From NCBI GenBank assembly GCA_964016875.1, contig OZ024720.1, positions 24,183,742 to 24,247,741 on the forward strand: DNA of 64,000 nucleotides. The letters run 5' to 3'. Made by a program: the position numbers and the translations under genes. Below, in pieces: positions 1 to 13,651 of this stretch (positions are counted from its first letter, which is position 1; every line of letters starts with the position of its first letter). The notes beneath the pieces are model-generated. The model was not told the origin of the DNA, searched no databases, and saw nothing but the letters and a program-made list of their open reading frames with translations. Origin of the DNA: Fallopia convolvulus. Lineage: Eukaryota; Streptophyta; Magnoliopsida; Caryophyllales; Polygonaceae.

Positions 1-802
1 AAATCAAGACGTATCGAATAAAAGCATGATTTTGAACCTAGAAACAGAATGCCACATTTAGGAGTGATATTTACATGGACATTTCATCGAACACTTGGCG
101 TGCAATGTTAGATCAAAAGTCATTTTAAAGGCAAAAACAGAGAAAACAAGTGAACTTTAAAGACATCTAGGCATAAGCACAAAGAATGAGGATAGTACTA
201 AGCCAATAAGCACATTCTACACTACAAAATCAGAGTGTATCGAATAATAGCATAAATTCGGACCTAGAAATCGAATGCCACATTTAGGAGTGAGATTTAC
301 AAGGATATTTCATCGAACACTTGGCGTATAATGTCAGATCACTAGTCATTTTAAAGGTAAAAGGAAAAAAAAGTGAACTTTAAAGACATCTAGGAAAAAG
401 AATCAAGAATGAGGATAGGACATTTAGGAGTGACATTTACATGGACATTTGATCGAATACTTGGCGTGCAATGTTATCTCACAAGTCATTTTAATGGAAA
501 AAGAAGAAAAACAAGTGAACTTTAAAGACATCTAGGAATAAGCATAAAGAATGAGGATAGTATAAAGCCCATATGCATATTCTACACTAAAAAATAAAGA
601 CGTATCGGATAAAAGCATAAATTCGAACCTTGAAACCCCGAATGCCACATTTAGGAGTGACATTTACATGGAAATTCCATCGAACAGTTGGCATACAATG
701 TTAGATCACAAGTCATTTTAAAGGTAAAAGGAGAAAAAACAAGTGATCTTTAAAGACATCTAGGCGTAAGCGTAAAGAATGAGGATAGTACCAAGAAACC
801 GA

Positions 803-3800
803 ATGCCACATTTAGGAGTGACATTTACATGGACATTTCTTCGAACACTTGGCGTGCAATGTTAGATCACAAGTCATTTAAAAGGAAAAAGGAGAAAAAC
901 CAAGTGATCTTTAAAGACATCGAGGCATAAGAACCAAGAATGAGGATAGTATCAAGCCAATATGCATATTCTGCACCACAAAATCAAGACCGATCGAATA
1001 AGAGCATAAATTCGAACCTAGAAACCAAATGCCAGAATTAGGAGTGACATTTTCAAGGACATTTCATCAAACACTTGACGTGCAAAGGAGAAAAAACAAG
1101 TGATTTGAATCTAGGCATAAGCACAAAGAATGAGGATAGTATCAAGCCAATAAGCACATTCTGCACTACAAAATCAAGACGTATCGAACAAAAGCATGAA
1201 TTCGAACCTAGAAACCGAATGCCACATTTAGGAGTGACATTTACATGGACATTTCATCGAACAATTGGCGTACAATGTTAGATCAAAAGTCATTTTATAG
1301 GTAAAAGGAGAAAAAACAAGTGAACTTTAAAGACATCTTAGCATAAGAATAAACAAGGAGGATCGTATCAAGAACAATCGAATAAAAGCATAAATTCAAA
1401 CCTAGAAACCGAATGCCACAATTAGGAGTGACATTTACAAGGACATTTCATCGAACATTTGGCGTGCAATGTTAGATCAACATGCACTTTAAAGGCAAAA
1501 GGAGAAAAAACAAGTGATCTTTAAAGAGATCTAGGCATAAGCATAAAAAATGAGGATAGTATCAAACCAATAAGCACATTTTGCACTACCAAATCAAGAC
1601 GTATCGAATAAAGCATAATTTGAACCTAGAAATCGAATGCTACATTTAGGAGTGACATTTACATGGACATTTCATCGAACACTTGGCGTGCAATGTTAGC
1701 TTACAAGTCATTCTAATGGCAAAAGAAGAAAAACAAGTGATCTTTAAAGACATCTAGGAATAAGCATAAAGAATGAGGATAGTATAAAGCCCATATGCAT
1801 ATTCTGCACTAAAAAATAAAGACGTATCGGATAAAAGCATAAATTCGAACCTTGAAACCGAATGCCACATTTAGGAGTGACATTTACATGGAAATTCCAT
1901 CGAACAGTTGGCATGCAATGTTAGATCACAAGTCATTTTAAAGGCAAAAGGAGAAAAAACAAGTGATCTTTAAAGACATCTAGGCATAAGCGTAAAGAAT
2001 GAGGATAGTACCAAGAAACCGAATGCCACATTTAGGAGTGACATTTACATGGACATTTCTTCGAACACTTGGCGTGCAATGTTAGATCACAAGTCATTTA
2101 AAAGGAAAAAGGAGAAAAACCAAGTGATCTTTAAAGACATCGAGGCATAAGAACCAAGAATGAGGATAGTATCAAGCCAATATGCATATTCTGCACGACA
2201 AAATCAAGGCCGATCGAATAAGAGCATAAATTCGAACCTAGAAACCAAATGCCAGAATTAGGAGTGACATTTTCAAGGACATTTCATCAAACACTTGACA
2301 TGCAAAGGAGAAAAAACAAGTGATTTTAATCTAGGAATAAACACAAAGAATGAGGATAGTATCAAGCCAATAAGCACATTCTGCACTACAAAATCAAGAC
2401 GTATCGAACAAAAGCATGAATTCGAACCTAGAAACCGAATGCCACATTTAGGAGTGACATTTACATGGACATTTCATCGAACAATTGGCGTACAATGTTA
2501 GATCAAAAGTCATTTTATAGGCAAAAGGAGAAAAAACAAGTGAACTTTAAAGACATCTTGGCATAAGAATAAACAAGGAGGATCGTATCAAGAACAATCG
2601 AATAAAAGCATAAATTCAAACCTAGAAACCGAATGCCACAATTAGGAGTGACATTTACAAGGAAATTTCATCGAACATTTGGCGTGCAATGTTAGATCAA
2701 CATGCACTTTAAAGGAAAAAGGAGAAAAAACAAGAGATCTTTAAAGAGATCTAGGCATAAGCATAAAAAATGAGGATAGTATCAAACCAATAAGCACATT
2801 CTGCACTACCAAATCAAGACGTATCGAATAAAGCATAATTCGAACCTAGAAATCGAATGCTACATTTAGGAGTGACATTTACATGGACATTTCATCGAAC
2901 ACTTGGCGTGCAATGTTAGCTTACAAGTCAATCTAATGGCAAAAGAAGAAAAACAAGTGATCTTTAAAGACATCTAGGAATAAGCATAAAGAATGAGGAT
3001 AGTATAAAGCCCATATGCATATTCTGCACTAAAAAATAAAGACGTATCGGATAAAAGCATAAATTCGAACCTTGAAACCGAATGCCACATTTAGGAGTGA
3101 CATTTACATGGAAATTCCATCGAACAGTTGGCATGCAATGTTAGATCACAAGTCATTTTAAAGGCAAAAGGAGAAAAAACAAGTGATCTTTAAAGACACT
3201 TAGGCATAACCGTAAAGAATGAGGATAGTACCAAGAAACCGAATGCCACATTTAGGAGTGACATTTACATGGACATTTCTTCGAACACTTGCGTGCAATG
3301 TTAGATCACAAGTCATTTAAAAGGAAAAAGGAGAAAAAACAAGTGATCTTTAAAGACATCGAGGCATAAGAACCAAGAATGAGGATAGTATCAAGCCAAT
3401 ATGCATATTCTGCACGACAAAATCAAGACCGACGAATAAGAGCATAAATTCGAACCTAGAAACCAAATGCCAGAATTAGGAGTGACATTTTCAAGGACAT
3501 TTCATCAAACACTTGACGTGCAAAGGAGAAAAAACAAGTGATTTGAATCTAGGCATAAGCACAAAGAATGAGGATAGTATCAAGAAACCGAATGCCACAT
3601 TTAGGAGTGACATTTACATGGACATTTCTTCGAACACTTGGCGTGCAATGTTAGATCACAAGTCATTTAAAAGGAAAAAGGAGAAAAAACAAGTGATCTT
3701 TAAAGACATCGAGGCATAAGAACCAAGAATGAGGATAGTATCAAGCCAATATGCATATTCTGCACGACAAAATCAAGGCCGATCGAATAAGAGCATAAAT

Positions 3801-5414
3801 TCGAACCTAGAAACCAAATGCCAGAATTAGGAGTGACATTTTCAAGGACATTTCATCAAACACTTGACGTGCAAAGGAGAAAAAACAAGTGATTTTAATC
3901 TAGGAATAAGCACAAAGAATGAGGATAGTATCAAGCCAATAAGCACATTCTGCACTACAAAATCAAGACGTATCGAACAAAAGCATGAATTCGAACCTAG
4001 AAACCGAATGCCACATTTAGGAGTGACATTTACATGGACATTTCATCGAACAATTGGCGTACAATGTTAGATCAAAAGTCATTTTATAGGCAAAAGGAGA
4101 AAAAACAAGTGAACTTTAAAGACATCTTGGCATAAGAATAAACAAGGAGGATCGTATCAAGAACAATCGAATAAAAGCATAAATTCAAACCTAGAAACCG
4201 AATGCCACAATTAGGAGTGACATTTACAAGGAAATTTCATCGAACATTTGGCGTGCAATGTTAGATCAACATGCACTTTAAAGGAAAAAGGAGAAAAAAA
4301 CAAGAGATCTTTAAAGAGATCTAGGCATAAGCATAAAAAATGAGGATAGTATCAAACCAATAAGCACATTCTGCACTACCAAATCAAGACGTATCGAATA
4401 AAGCATAATTCGAACCTAGAAATCGAATGCTACATTTAGGAGTGACATTTACATGGACATTTCATCGAACACTTGGCGTGCAATGTTAGCTTACAAGTCA
4501 ATCTAATGGCAAAAGAAGAAAAACAAGTGATCTTTAAAGACATCTAGGAATAAGCATAAAGAATGAGGATAGTATAAAGCCCATATGCATATTCTGCACT
4601 AAAAAATAAAGACGTATCGGATAAAAGCATAAATTCGAACCTTGAAACCGAATGCCACATTTAGGAGTGACATTTACATGGAAATTCCATCAAACAGTTG
4701 GCATGCAATGTTAGATCACAAGTCATTTTAAAGGCAAAAGGAGAAAAAACAAGTGATCTTTAAAGACACTTAGGCATAAGCGTAAAGAATGAGGATAGTA
4801 CCAAGAAACCGAATGCCACATTTAGGAGTGACATTTACATGGACATTTCTTCGAACACTTGCGTGCAATGTTAGATCACAAGTCATTTAAAAGGAAAAAG
4901 GAGAAAAAACAAGTGATCTTTAAAGACATCGAGGCATAAGAACCAAGAATGAGGATAGTATCAAGCCAATATGCATATTCTGCACGACAAAATCAAGACC
5001 GACGAATAAGAGCATAAATTCGAACCTAGAAACCAAATGCCAGAATTAGGAGTGACATTTTCAAGGACATTTCATCAAACACTTGACGTGCAAAGGAGAA
5101 AAAACAAGTGATTTGAATCTAGGCATAAGCACAAAGAATGAGGATAGTATCAAGCCAATAAGCACATTCTGCACTACAAAATCAAGACGTATCGAACAAA
5201 AGCATGAACCTAGAAACCGAATGCCACATTTAGGAGTGACATTTACATGGACATTTCATCGAACAATTGGCGTACAATGTTAGATCAAAAGTCATTTTAT
5301 AGGCAAAAGGAGAAAAAACAAGTGAACTTTAAAGACATCTTGGCATAAGAATAAACAAGGAGGATCGTATCAAGAACAATCGAATAAAAGCATAAATTCA
5401 AACCCAGAAACCGA
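803..5414. repeat. Higher-order repeat array A, 1220-bp period
   Basis: Unit anchors fall at 803, 1029, 1219, 1413, 1637, 1862 and 2023, so one period is 226+190+194+224+225+161 = 1220 bp. The next periods start at 2023 and 3243. The period starting at 3243 is cut after two units (224 and 125 bp), and order resumes at 3592 for a further 1221-bp period up to 4813, followed by a partial copy. The short units come from fixed internal deletions: joint gtaccaagaaaccg loses about 64 bp, joint gtgcaaaggag about 36 bp, and joint gtatcaagaacaatcg about 31 bp. Copies look nearly identical, which indicates recent homogenisation. Confidence 0.93.
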
Positions 5415-5699
5415 ATGCCACAATTAGGAGTGACATTTACAAGGACATTTCATCGAACACTTGGCGTGCAATGTTAGATCAACATGCACTTTAAAGGCAA
5501 AAGGAGAAAAAACAAGTGATCTTTAAAGAGATATAGGCATAAGCATAAACAATGAGGATTGTATCAAACCTATAAGCACATTCTGCACTACCAAATCAAG
5601 ACGTATCGAATAAAGCATAAATTCGAACCTAGAAACCGAATGCCACATTTAGGAGTGACATTTACAAGGACATTTCATCGAACATTTGTCTTGCAATGT

Positions 5700-6978
5700 T
5701 GGATTAACATGCACTTTAAAGGCAAAAGGAGAAAAAACAAGTGATCTTTCAAGAGATCTAGGCATAAGCGTAAAGAATGAAGATAGTATCAATCCAATAA
5801 GCATATTCTGCTTTACAAAATCAAGACGCATCGTATAAAAGCATAAATTCGAACCTAGAAACCGAATGCCACATTTAGGAGTGACATTTACATGGACATT
5901 TGATCGAATACTTGGCGTGCAATGTTATCTCACAAGTCATTTTAATGGCAAAAGAAGAAAAACAAGTGAACTTTAAAGACATCTAGGAATAAGCATAAAG
6001 AATGAGGATAGTATAAAGCCCATATGCATATTCTGCACTAAAAAATAAAGACGTATCGGATAAAAGCATAAATTCGAACCTTGAAACCGAATGCCACATT
6101 TAGGAGTGACATTTACATGGAAATTCCATCGAACAGTTGGCATGCAATGTTAGATCACATCAAGACGTATCGAATAAAGCATAAATTTGAACCTAGAAAC
6201 CGAATGCCACATTTAGGAGTGACATTTACAAGGACATTTCATCGAACACTTGGCGTGCAATGTTAGATCAACATGCACTTTAAAGGCAAAAGGAGAAAAA
6301 ACAAGTGATCTTTAAAGAGATCTAGGCATAAGCATAAAAAATGAGGATAGTATCAAACCAATAAGCACATTCTGCACTACCAAATCAAGACGTATCGAAT
6401 AAAGCATAAATTCGAACCTAGAAACCGAATGCCACATTTAGGAGTGACATTTACATGGACATTCCATCGAACACTTGTCGTGCAGTGTTAGATCACAAGT
6501 CATTTTAAAGGCAAAACGAGAAAAAACAAGTGATCTTTGAAGATATCGAGGCATAAACACAAAGAATGAGGATAGTATCAAACCAATAAGCACATTCTGC
6601 ACTACAAAATCAAGAAGTTTCGAATAAAAGTATGAATTCGAACCTTGAAACCGAAGTCCACATTTAGGAGTGACATTTACATTGACATTTCATCGAACAC
6701 TTGGCGTGCAATGCTAGATCACAAGTCATTTTAAAGGCAAAAGGAGAAAAAACAAGTGATCTATGAAGACATCTTGGCATAAACACAAAGAATGAGGATA
6801 GTATCAAGCCAATAAGCCCATTCTACACCACAAAATCTAGGCGTATCGAACAAAAGCATGATTTCGAACCTAGAAACCGAATGCCACATTTAGGAGTGAC
6901 ATTTACATGGACATTTCATCGAACACTATGCGTGCAATGTTAGATCAAAAGTAATTTTAAAGGCAAAAGGAGAAAAAA
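5700..6978. repeat. Block duplication, copy 1 (partner 13652-14929)
   Basis: This stretch recurs about 7.95 kb to the right. It includes a half-length 113-bp unit (anchors 6091 and 6204) formed by the joint gatcacatcaagacg. The partner has the same joint (anchors 14043 and 14156). Similarity stops near 6978, where the left copy reads gaatcgatc and the right copy continues with gtgaactt. A shorter piece (about 5415-6110) recurs a third time at about 10282-10977, offset 4867. Confidence 0.85.
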
Positions 6979-7974
6979 GAATCGATCTTTAAAGACATCT
7001 AGGCATAAGCGTAAAGAATGAGGATAGTATCAAGCCCATAACTACATTCTGCAGTACAAAATCAAGAAGTATCGAATAAAAGTATGAATTCGATCCAAGA
7101 AACCGAATGCCACAGTTAGGAGTGACATTTACATGGACATTTCTTCGAACACTTGGCGTGCAATGTTAGACCAGAAGTCATTTAAAAGGAAAAAGGAGAA
7201 AAAACAAGTGATCTTTAAAAACATCTAGGAATAAGAACCAAGAATGGGCATAGTATCATGCAAATAAGCACATTCTGCACTACAAAATCAAGACCGATCG
7301 TAAAAGAGCATAAATTCGAACATAGAAACCAAATGCTCAATTAGAAGTGACATTTACATGGACATTTCATCGAGCACTCGGCGTGCAATGTTAGATCACA
7401 AGTCATTTTAAAGGCAAAAGGAGAAAAAACAAGTGATCTTTAAAGAGATCTAGGCATAAGCGTAAAGAATGAGGATAGTATCAATCCAATAAGCATATTC
7501 TGCTTTACAAAATCAAGACGCATCGTATAAAAGCATAAATTCGAACCTAGAAACCGAATGCCACATTTAGGAGTGACATTTACATGGACATTTGATCGAA
7601 TACTTGGCGTGCAATGTTATCTCACAAGTCATTTTAATGGCAAAAGAAGAAAAACAAGTGAACTTTAAAGACATCTAGGAATAAGCATAAAGAATGAGGA
7701 TAGTATAAAGCCCATATGCATATTCTGCACTAAAAATAAAGACGTATCGGATAAAAGCATAAATTCGAACCTTGAAACCGAATGCCACATTTAGGAGTGA
7801 CATTTACATGGAAATTCCATCGAACAGTTGACATGCAATGTTAGATCACATCAAGACGTATCGAACACTTGGCGTGCAATGTTAGCATACAAGTCATTCT
7901 AATGGTAAAAGAAGAAAAACAAGTGATCTTTAGAGACATCTAGGAATAAGCATAAAGAATGAGGATAGTATAAA

Positions 7975-8830
7975 GCCCATATGCATATTCTACACTACAA
8001 AATCAAGACGTATCGAATAAAAGAATGATTTCGAACCTAGAAACCGAATGCCACATTTAAGAGTGACATTGACATGGACATTTCGTCGAACACTTGGCGT
8101 GCAATGTTAGATCAAAAGTAATTTTAAAGGCAAAAGGAGAAAAAACAAGTCAACTTTAAAGACCTCTAGGCATAAGCACAAAGATTGAGGGTAGTATCAA
8201 GCCAAGAAGCACATTCTGCACTACAAAATCAAGAAGTATCGAATAAAATCATGATTTCGAACCTTGAAATGAAATGCTACATTTAGGAGTTACATTTACA
8301 TGGACATTTCATTGAACACTTGGCATGCAATGTTAGATAACAAGTCATTTTAAAGGCAAAAGGAGAAAAAAGAATCGATCTTTAAAGACATCTAGGCATA
8401 AAGCCCATATGCATATTCTACACTACAAAATCAAGACGTATCGAATAAAAGAATGATTTCGAACCTAGAAACCGAATGCCACATTTAAGAGTGACATTGA
8501 CATGGACATTTCGTCGAACACTTGGCGTGCAATGTTAGATCAAAAATAATTTTAAAGGCAAAAGGAGAAAAAACAAGTCAACTTTAAAGACCTCTAGGCA
8601 TAAGCACAAAGATTGAGGGTAGTATCAAGCCAAGAAGCACATTCTGCACTACAAAATCAAGAAGTATCGAATAAAATCATGATTTCGAACCTAGAAATGA
8701 AATGCTACATTTAGTAGTTACATTTACATGGACATTTCATTGAACACTTGGCATGCAATGTTAGATAACAAGTCATTTTAAAGGCAAAAGGAGAAAAAAG
8801 AATCGATCTTTAAAGAGATCTAGGCATAAG
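7975..8830. repeat. 428-bp direct tandem duplication within the satellite
   Basis: The stretch starting gcccatatgcatattctacac at 7975 restarts at 8403. It carries the same private variants in both copies: agaatgatttcg, tttaagagtgacattgac, aagtcaactttaaagacctc and gattgagggtagtatc. A single copy of the same variant block lies at about 15890-16300. The duplication joint (ctaggcataaagcccat) is out of monomer phase. Confidence 0.85.
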
Positions 8831-8959
8831 CGTAAAGAATGAGGATAGTATCAATCCAATAAGCATATTCTGCTTTACAAAATCAAGACGCATCGTATAA
8901 AAGCATAAATTCGAACCTAGAAACCGAATGCCACATTTAGGAGTGACATTTACATGGAC

Positions 8960-10245
8960 ATTTGATCGAACACTTGACGTGCAATGTTAGATCAAAAGTC
9001 ATTTTAAAGGCAAAAACAGAGAAAACAAGTAAACTTTAAAGACATCTAGGCATAAGCACAAAGAATGAGGATAGTACTAAGCCTATAAGCACATTCTACA
9101 CTACAAAATCAGCGTGTATCGAATAATAGCATAAATTCGGACCTAGAAATCGAATGCCACATTTAGGAGTGAGATTTACATGGATATTTCATCGAAGACT
9201 TGGCGTACAATGTCAGATCACTAGTCATTTTAAAGGTAAAAGGAAAAAAAAAGTGAACTTTAAAGACATCTAGGCATAAGAATCAAGAATGAGGATAGTA
9301 TCAAGACGATAAGCACATTCTGCATTACAAAATCAAGACCGATCGAATAATAGCAGAAATTTGAACCTAGAAACCGAATGCCACATTTAGGAGTGACATT
9401 TACAAGGACATTTCATCGAACACTGGGCGTACAATGTTAGATCACATGTAATTTTAAAGGCAAAATGAGAAAAAACAAGTGATCTTTAAAGACATCTAGG
9501 CATAAACACAAAGAATAAGGATAGTATCAAGCCAATAACCACATTCTGCACTAAAAAATCAAGACGTATCGAATAAAAGCATGAATTGGAACCTAGAAAC
9601 CGATTACCACATATAGGAGTGACATTTACATGGACATTTCATCAAACACTAGGCGTGCAATGTTAGATCAAAAGTCATTTTAAAGGCAAAATGAGAAAAA
9701 AACAAGTGATCTTTAAAGACATCTAGGCATAAACACAAAGAATAAGGATAGTATGAAGCCAATAACCACATTCTGCACTAAAAAATCAAGACGTATCGAA
9801 TAAAAGCATGTATTGGAACCTAGAAACCGATTACCACATATAGGAGTGACATTTACATGGACATTTCATCAAACACTAGGCGTGCAATGTTAGATCAAAA
9901 GTCATTTTAAAGGCAAAAGGACAAAAATCAAGTGAACTTTAAAGACATCTGGGCATAAGCATAAAGACCAAGGGTAGTATCAAGCAAAGAAGCACATTCT
10001 GCACCACAAAATCAAGAAGTATCGAATAAAAGCATGAATTCGAACCTAGAAACAGAATGCCACATTTAGGAGTGACATTTACATGGAAATTTCATCGAAC
10101 ATTTGGCGTGAAAAGTTGGATCACAAGTCATTTTAAAGGCAAAAGGAGAAAAAACAAGTGATGTTTGAAGACATCTGGGCATAAACAAAAGAATGAGGAT
10201 AGTATCAAGCCAATAAGCACATTCTGCACTACAAAATCAAGACGT
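8960..10245. repeat. Block duplication, copy 1 (partner 17345-18630)
   Basis: Offset is a constant 8385 bp, for example gcaaaaacagagaaaac at 9010 and 17395, and aagtgatgtttgaagac at 10156 and 18541. The first part of the same block (about 440 bp) also matches the left edge of the window (1-420). Confidence 0.85.
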
Positions 10246-10957
10246 ATCGAACAAAAGCATGAATTCGAACCTAGAAACCGAATGCCACATTTAGGAGTGA
10301 CATTTACAAGGACATTTCATCGAACACTTGGCGTGCAATGTTAGATCAACATGCACTTTAAAGGCAAAAGGAGAAAAAACAAGTGATCTTTATAGAGATC
10401 TGGGCATAAGCATAAAAAATGAGGATAGTATCAAACCTATAAGCACATTCTGCACTACCAAATCAAGACGTATCGAATAAAGCATAAATTCGAACCTAGA
10501 AACCGAATGCCACATTTAGGAGTGACATTTACAAGGACATTTCATCGAACATTTGGCGTGCAATGTTAGATCAACATGCACTTTAAAGGCAAAAGGAGAA
10601 AAAACAAGTGATCTTTCAAGAGATCTAGGCATAAGCGTAAAGAATGAGGATAGTATCAATCCAATAAGCATATTCTGCTTTACAAAATCAAGACGCATCG
10701 TATAAAAGCATAAATTCGAACCTAGAAACCGAATGCCACATTTAGGAGTGACATTTACATGGACATTTGATCGAATACTTGGCGTGCAATGTTATCTCAC
10801 AAGTCATTTTAATGGCAAAAGAAGAAAAACAAGTGAACTTTAAAGACATCTAGGAATAAGCATAAAGAATGAGGATAGTATAAAGCCCATATGCATATTC
10901 TGCACTAAAAAATAAAGACGTATCGGATAAAAGCATAAATTCGAACCTTGAAACCGA

Positions 10958-13640
10958 ATGCCACATTTAGGAGTGACATTTACATGGAAATTCCATCGAA
11001 CAATTGGCGTACAATGTTAGATCAAAAGTCATTTTATAGGCAAAAGGAGAAAAAACAAGTGAACTTTAACTTCATCTTGGCATAAGAATAAACAAGGAGG
11101 ATCATATCAAGAACAATCGAATAAAAGCATAAATTCAAACCTAGAAACCGAATGCCACAATTAGGAGTGACATTTACAAGGACATTTCATCGAACATTTG
11201 GCGTGCAATGTTAGATCAACATGCACTTTAAAGGAAAAAGGAGAAAAAACAAGTGATCTTTAAAGAGATCTAGGCATAAGCATAAAAAATGAGGATAGTA
11301 TCAAACCAATAAGCACATTCTGCACTACCAAATCAAGACGTATCGAATAAAGCATAATTCGAACCTAGAAATCGAATGCTACATTTAGGAGTGACATTTA
11401 CATGGACATTTCATCGAACACTTGGCATGCAATGTTAGCTTACAAGTCATTCTAATGGCAAAAGAAGAAAAACAAGTGATCTTTAAAGACATCTAGGAAT
11501 AAGCATAAAGAATGAGGATAGTATAAAGCCCATATGCATATTCTGCACTAAAAAATAAAGATGTATCGGATAAAAGCATAAATTCGAACCTTGAAACCGA
11601 ATGCCACATTTAGGAGTCACATTTACATGGAAATTCCATCGAATAGTTGGCATGCAATGTTAGATCACAAGTCATTTTAAAGGCAAAAGGACAAAAAACA
11701 AGTGATCTTTAAAGACATTTAGGCATAAGCGTAAAGCATGAGGATAGTACCAAGAAACCGAATGCCACATTTAGGAGTGACATTTACATGGACATTTCTT
11801 CGAACACTTGGCGTGCAATGTTAGATCACAAGTCATTTAAAAGGAAAAAGGAGAAAAAACAAGTGATCTTTAAAGACATCGAGGCATAAGAACCAAGAAT
11901 GAGGATAGTATCAAGCCAATATGCATATTCTGCACGACAAAATCAAGACCGATCGAATAAGAGCATAAATTCGAACCTAGAAACCAAATGCCAGAATTAG
12001 GAGTGACATTTTCAAGGACATTTCATCAAACACTTGACGTGCAAAGGAGAAAAAACAAGTGATTTGAATCTAGGCATAAGCACAAAGAATGAGGATAGTA
12101 TCAAGCCAATAAGCACATTCTGCACTACAAAATCAAGACGTATCGAACAAAAGCATGAATTCGATCCTAGAAACCGAATGCCACATTTAGGAGTGACATT
12201 TACATGGAAATTCCATCGAACAATTGGCGTACAATGTTAGATCAAAAGTCATTTTATAGGCAAAAGGAGAAAAAACAAGTGAACTTTAAAGACATCTTGG
12301 CATAAGAATAAACAAGGAGGATCGTATCAAGAACAATCGAATAAAAGCATAAATTCAAACCTAGAAACCGAATGCCACAATTAGGAGTGACATTTACAAG
12401 GACATTTCATCGAACATTTGGCGTGCAATGTTAGATCAACATGCACTTTAAAGGAAAAAGGAGAAAAAACAAGTGATCTTTAAAGAGATCTAGGCATAAG
12501 CATAAAAAATGAGGATAGTATCAAACCAATAAGCACATTCTGCACTACCAAATCAAGACGTATCGAATAAAGCATAATTCGAACCTAGAAATCGAATGCT
12601 ACATTTAGGAGTGACATTTACATGGACATTTCGTCGAACACTTGGCGTGCAATGTTAGCTTACAAGTCATTCTAATGGCAAAAGAAGAAAAACAAGTGAT
12701 CTTTAAAGACATCTAGGAATAAGCATAAAGAATGAGGATAGTATAAAGCCCATATGCATATTCTGCACTAAAAAATAAAGATGTATCGGATAAAAGCATA
12801 GATTCGAACCTTGAAACCGAATGCCACATTTAGGAGTCACATTTACATGGAAATTCCATCGAACAGTTGGCATGCAATGTTAGATCACAAGTCATTTTAA
12901 AGGCAAAAGGAGAAAAAAAAAGTGATCTTTAAAGACATTTAGGCATAAGCGTAAAGAATGAGGATAGTACCAAGAAACCGAATGCCACATTTAGGAGTGA
13001 CATTTACATGGACATTTCTTCGAACACTTGGCGTGCAATGTTAGATCACAAGTCATTTAAAAGGAAAAAGGAGAAAAAACAAGGGATCTTTAAAGACATC
13101 GAGGCATAAGAACCAAGAATGAGGATAGTATCAAGCCAATATGCATATTCTGCACGACAAAATCAAGACCGATCGAATAAGAGCATAAATTCGAACCTAG
13201 AAACCAAATGCCAGAATTAGGAGTGACATTTTCAAGGACATTTCATCAAACACTTGACGTGCAAAGGAGAAAAAACAAGTGATTTGAATCTAGGCATAAG
13301 CACAAAGAATGAGGATAGTATCAAGCCAATAAGCACATTCTGCACTACAAAATAAAGACGTATCGAACAAAAGCATGAATTCGATCCTAGAAACCGAATG
13401 CCACATTTAGGAGTAACATTTACATGGACATTTCATCGAACAATTGGCGTACAATGTTAGATCAAAAGTCATTTTATAGGCAAAAGGAGAAAAAACAAGT
13501 GAACTTTAAAGACATCTTGGCATAAGAATAAACAAGGAGGATCGTATCAAGAACAATCGAATAAAAGCATAAATTCAAACCTAGAAACCGAATGCCACAA
13601 TGAGGAGTGACATTTACAAGGACATTTCATCGAACACTTG
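10958..13640. repeat. Higher-order repeat array B, 1220-bp period
   Basis: This has the same six-unit order as array A. Anchors at 11152, 11376, 11601, 11762, 11988, 12178, 12372, 12596, 12821, 12982, 13208, 13398 and 13592 give spacings of 224, 225, 161, 226, 190, 194, 224, 225, 161, 226, 190 and 194. A little over two periods are present. It shares diagnostic joints with array A, so the two arrays are copies of one unit that are now separated by about 5.5 kb of other satellite. Confidence 0.92.
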
Positions 13641-13651
13641 GCGTGCAATGT

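Noticed and set aside
1075..2501. Repeated 60-70 codon open frames in the satellite (for example 1075-1281, 2295-2501, 5083-5283), including a 122-codon minus frame at 14390-14758
   Set aside because: They follow the satellite period. A 225-bp monomer is a multiple of three, so a chance frame can run across units. No conserved start, no codon signature, and many copies have stops or indels.
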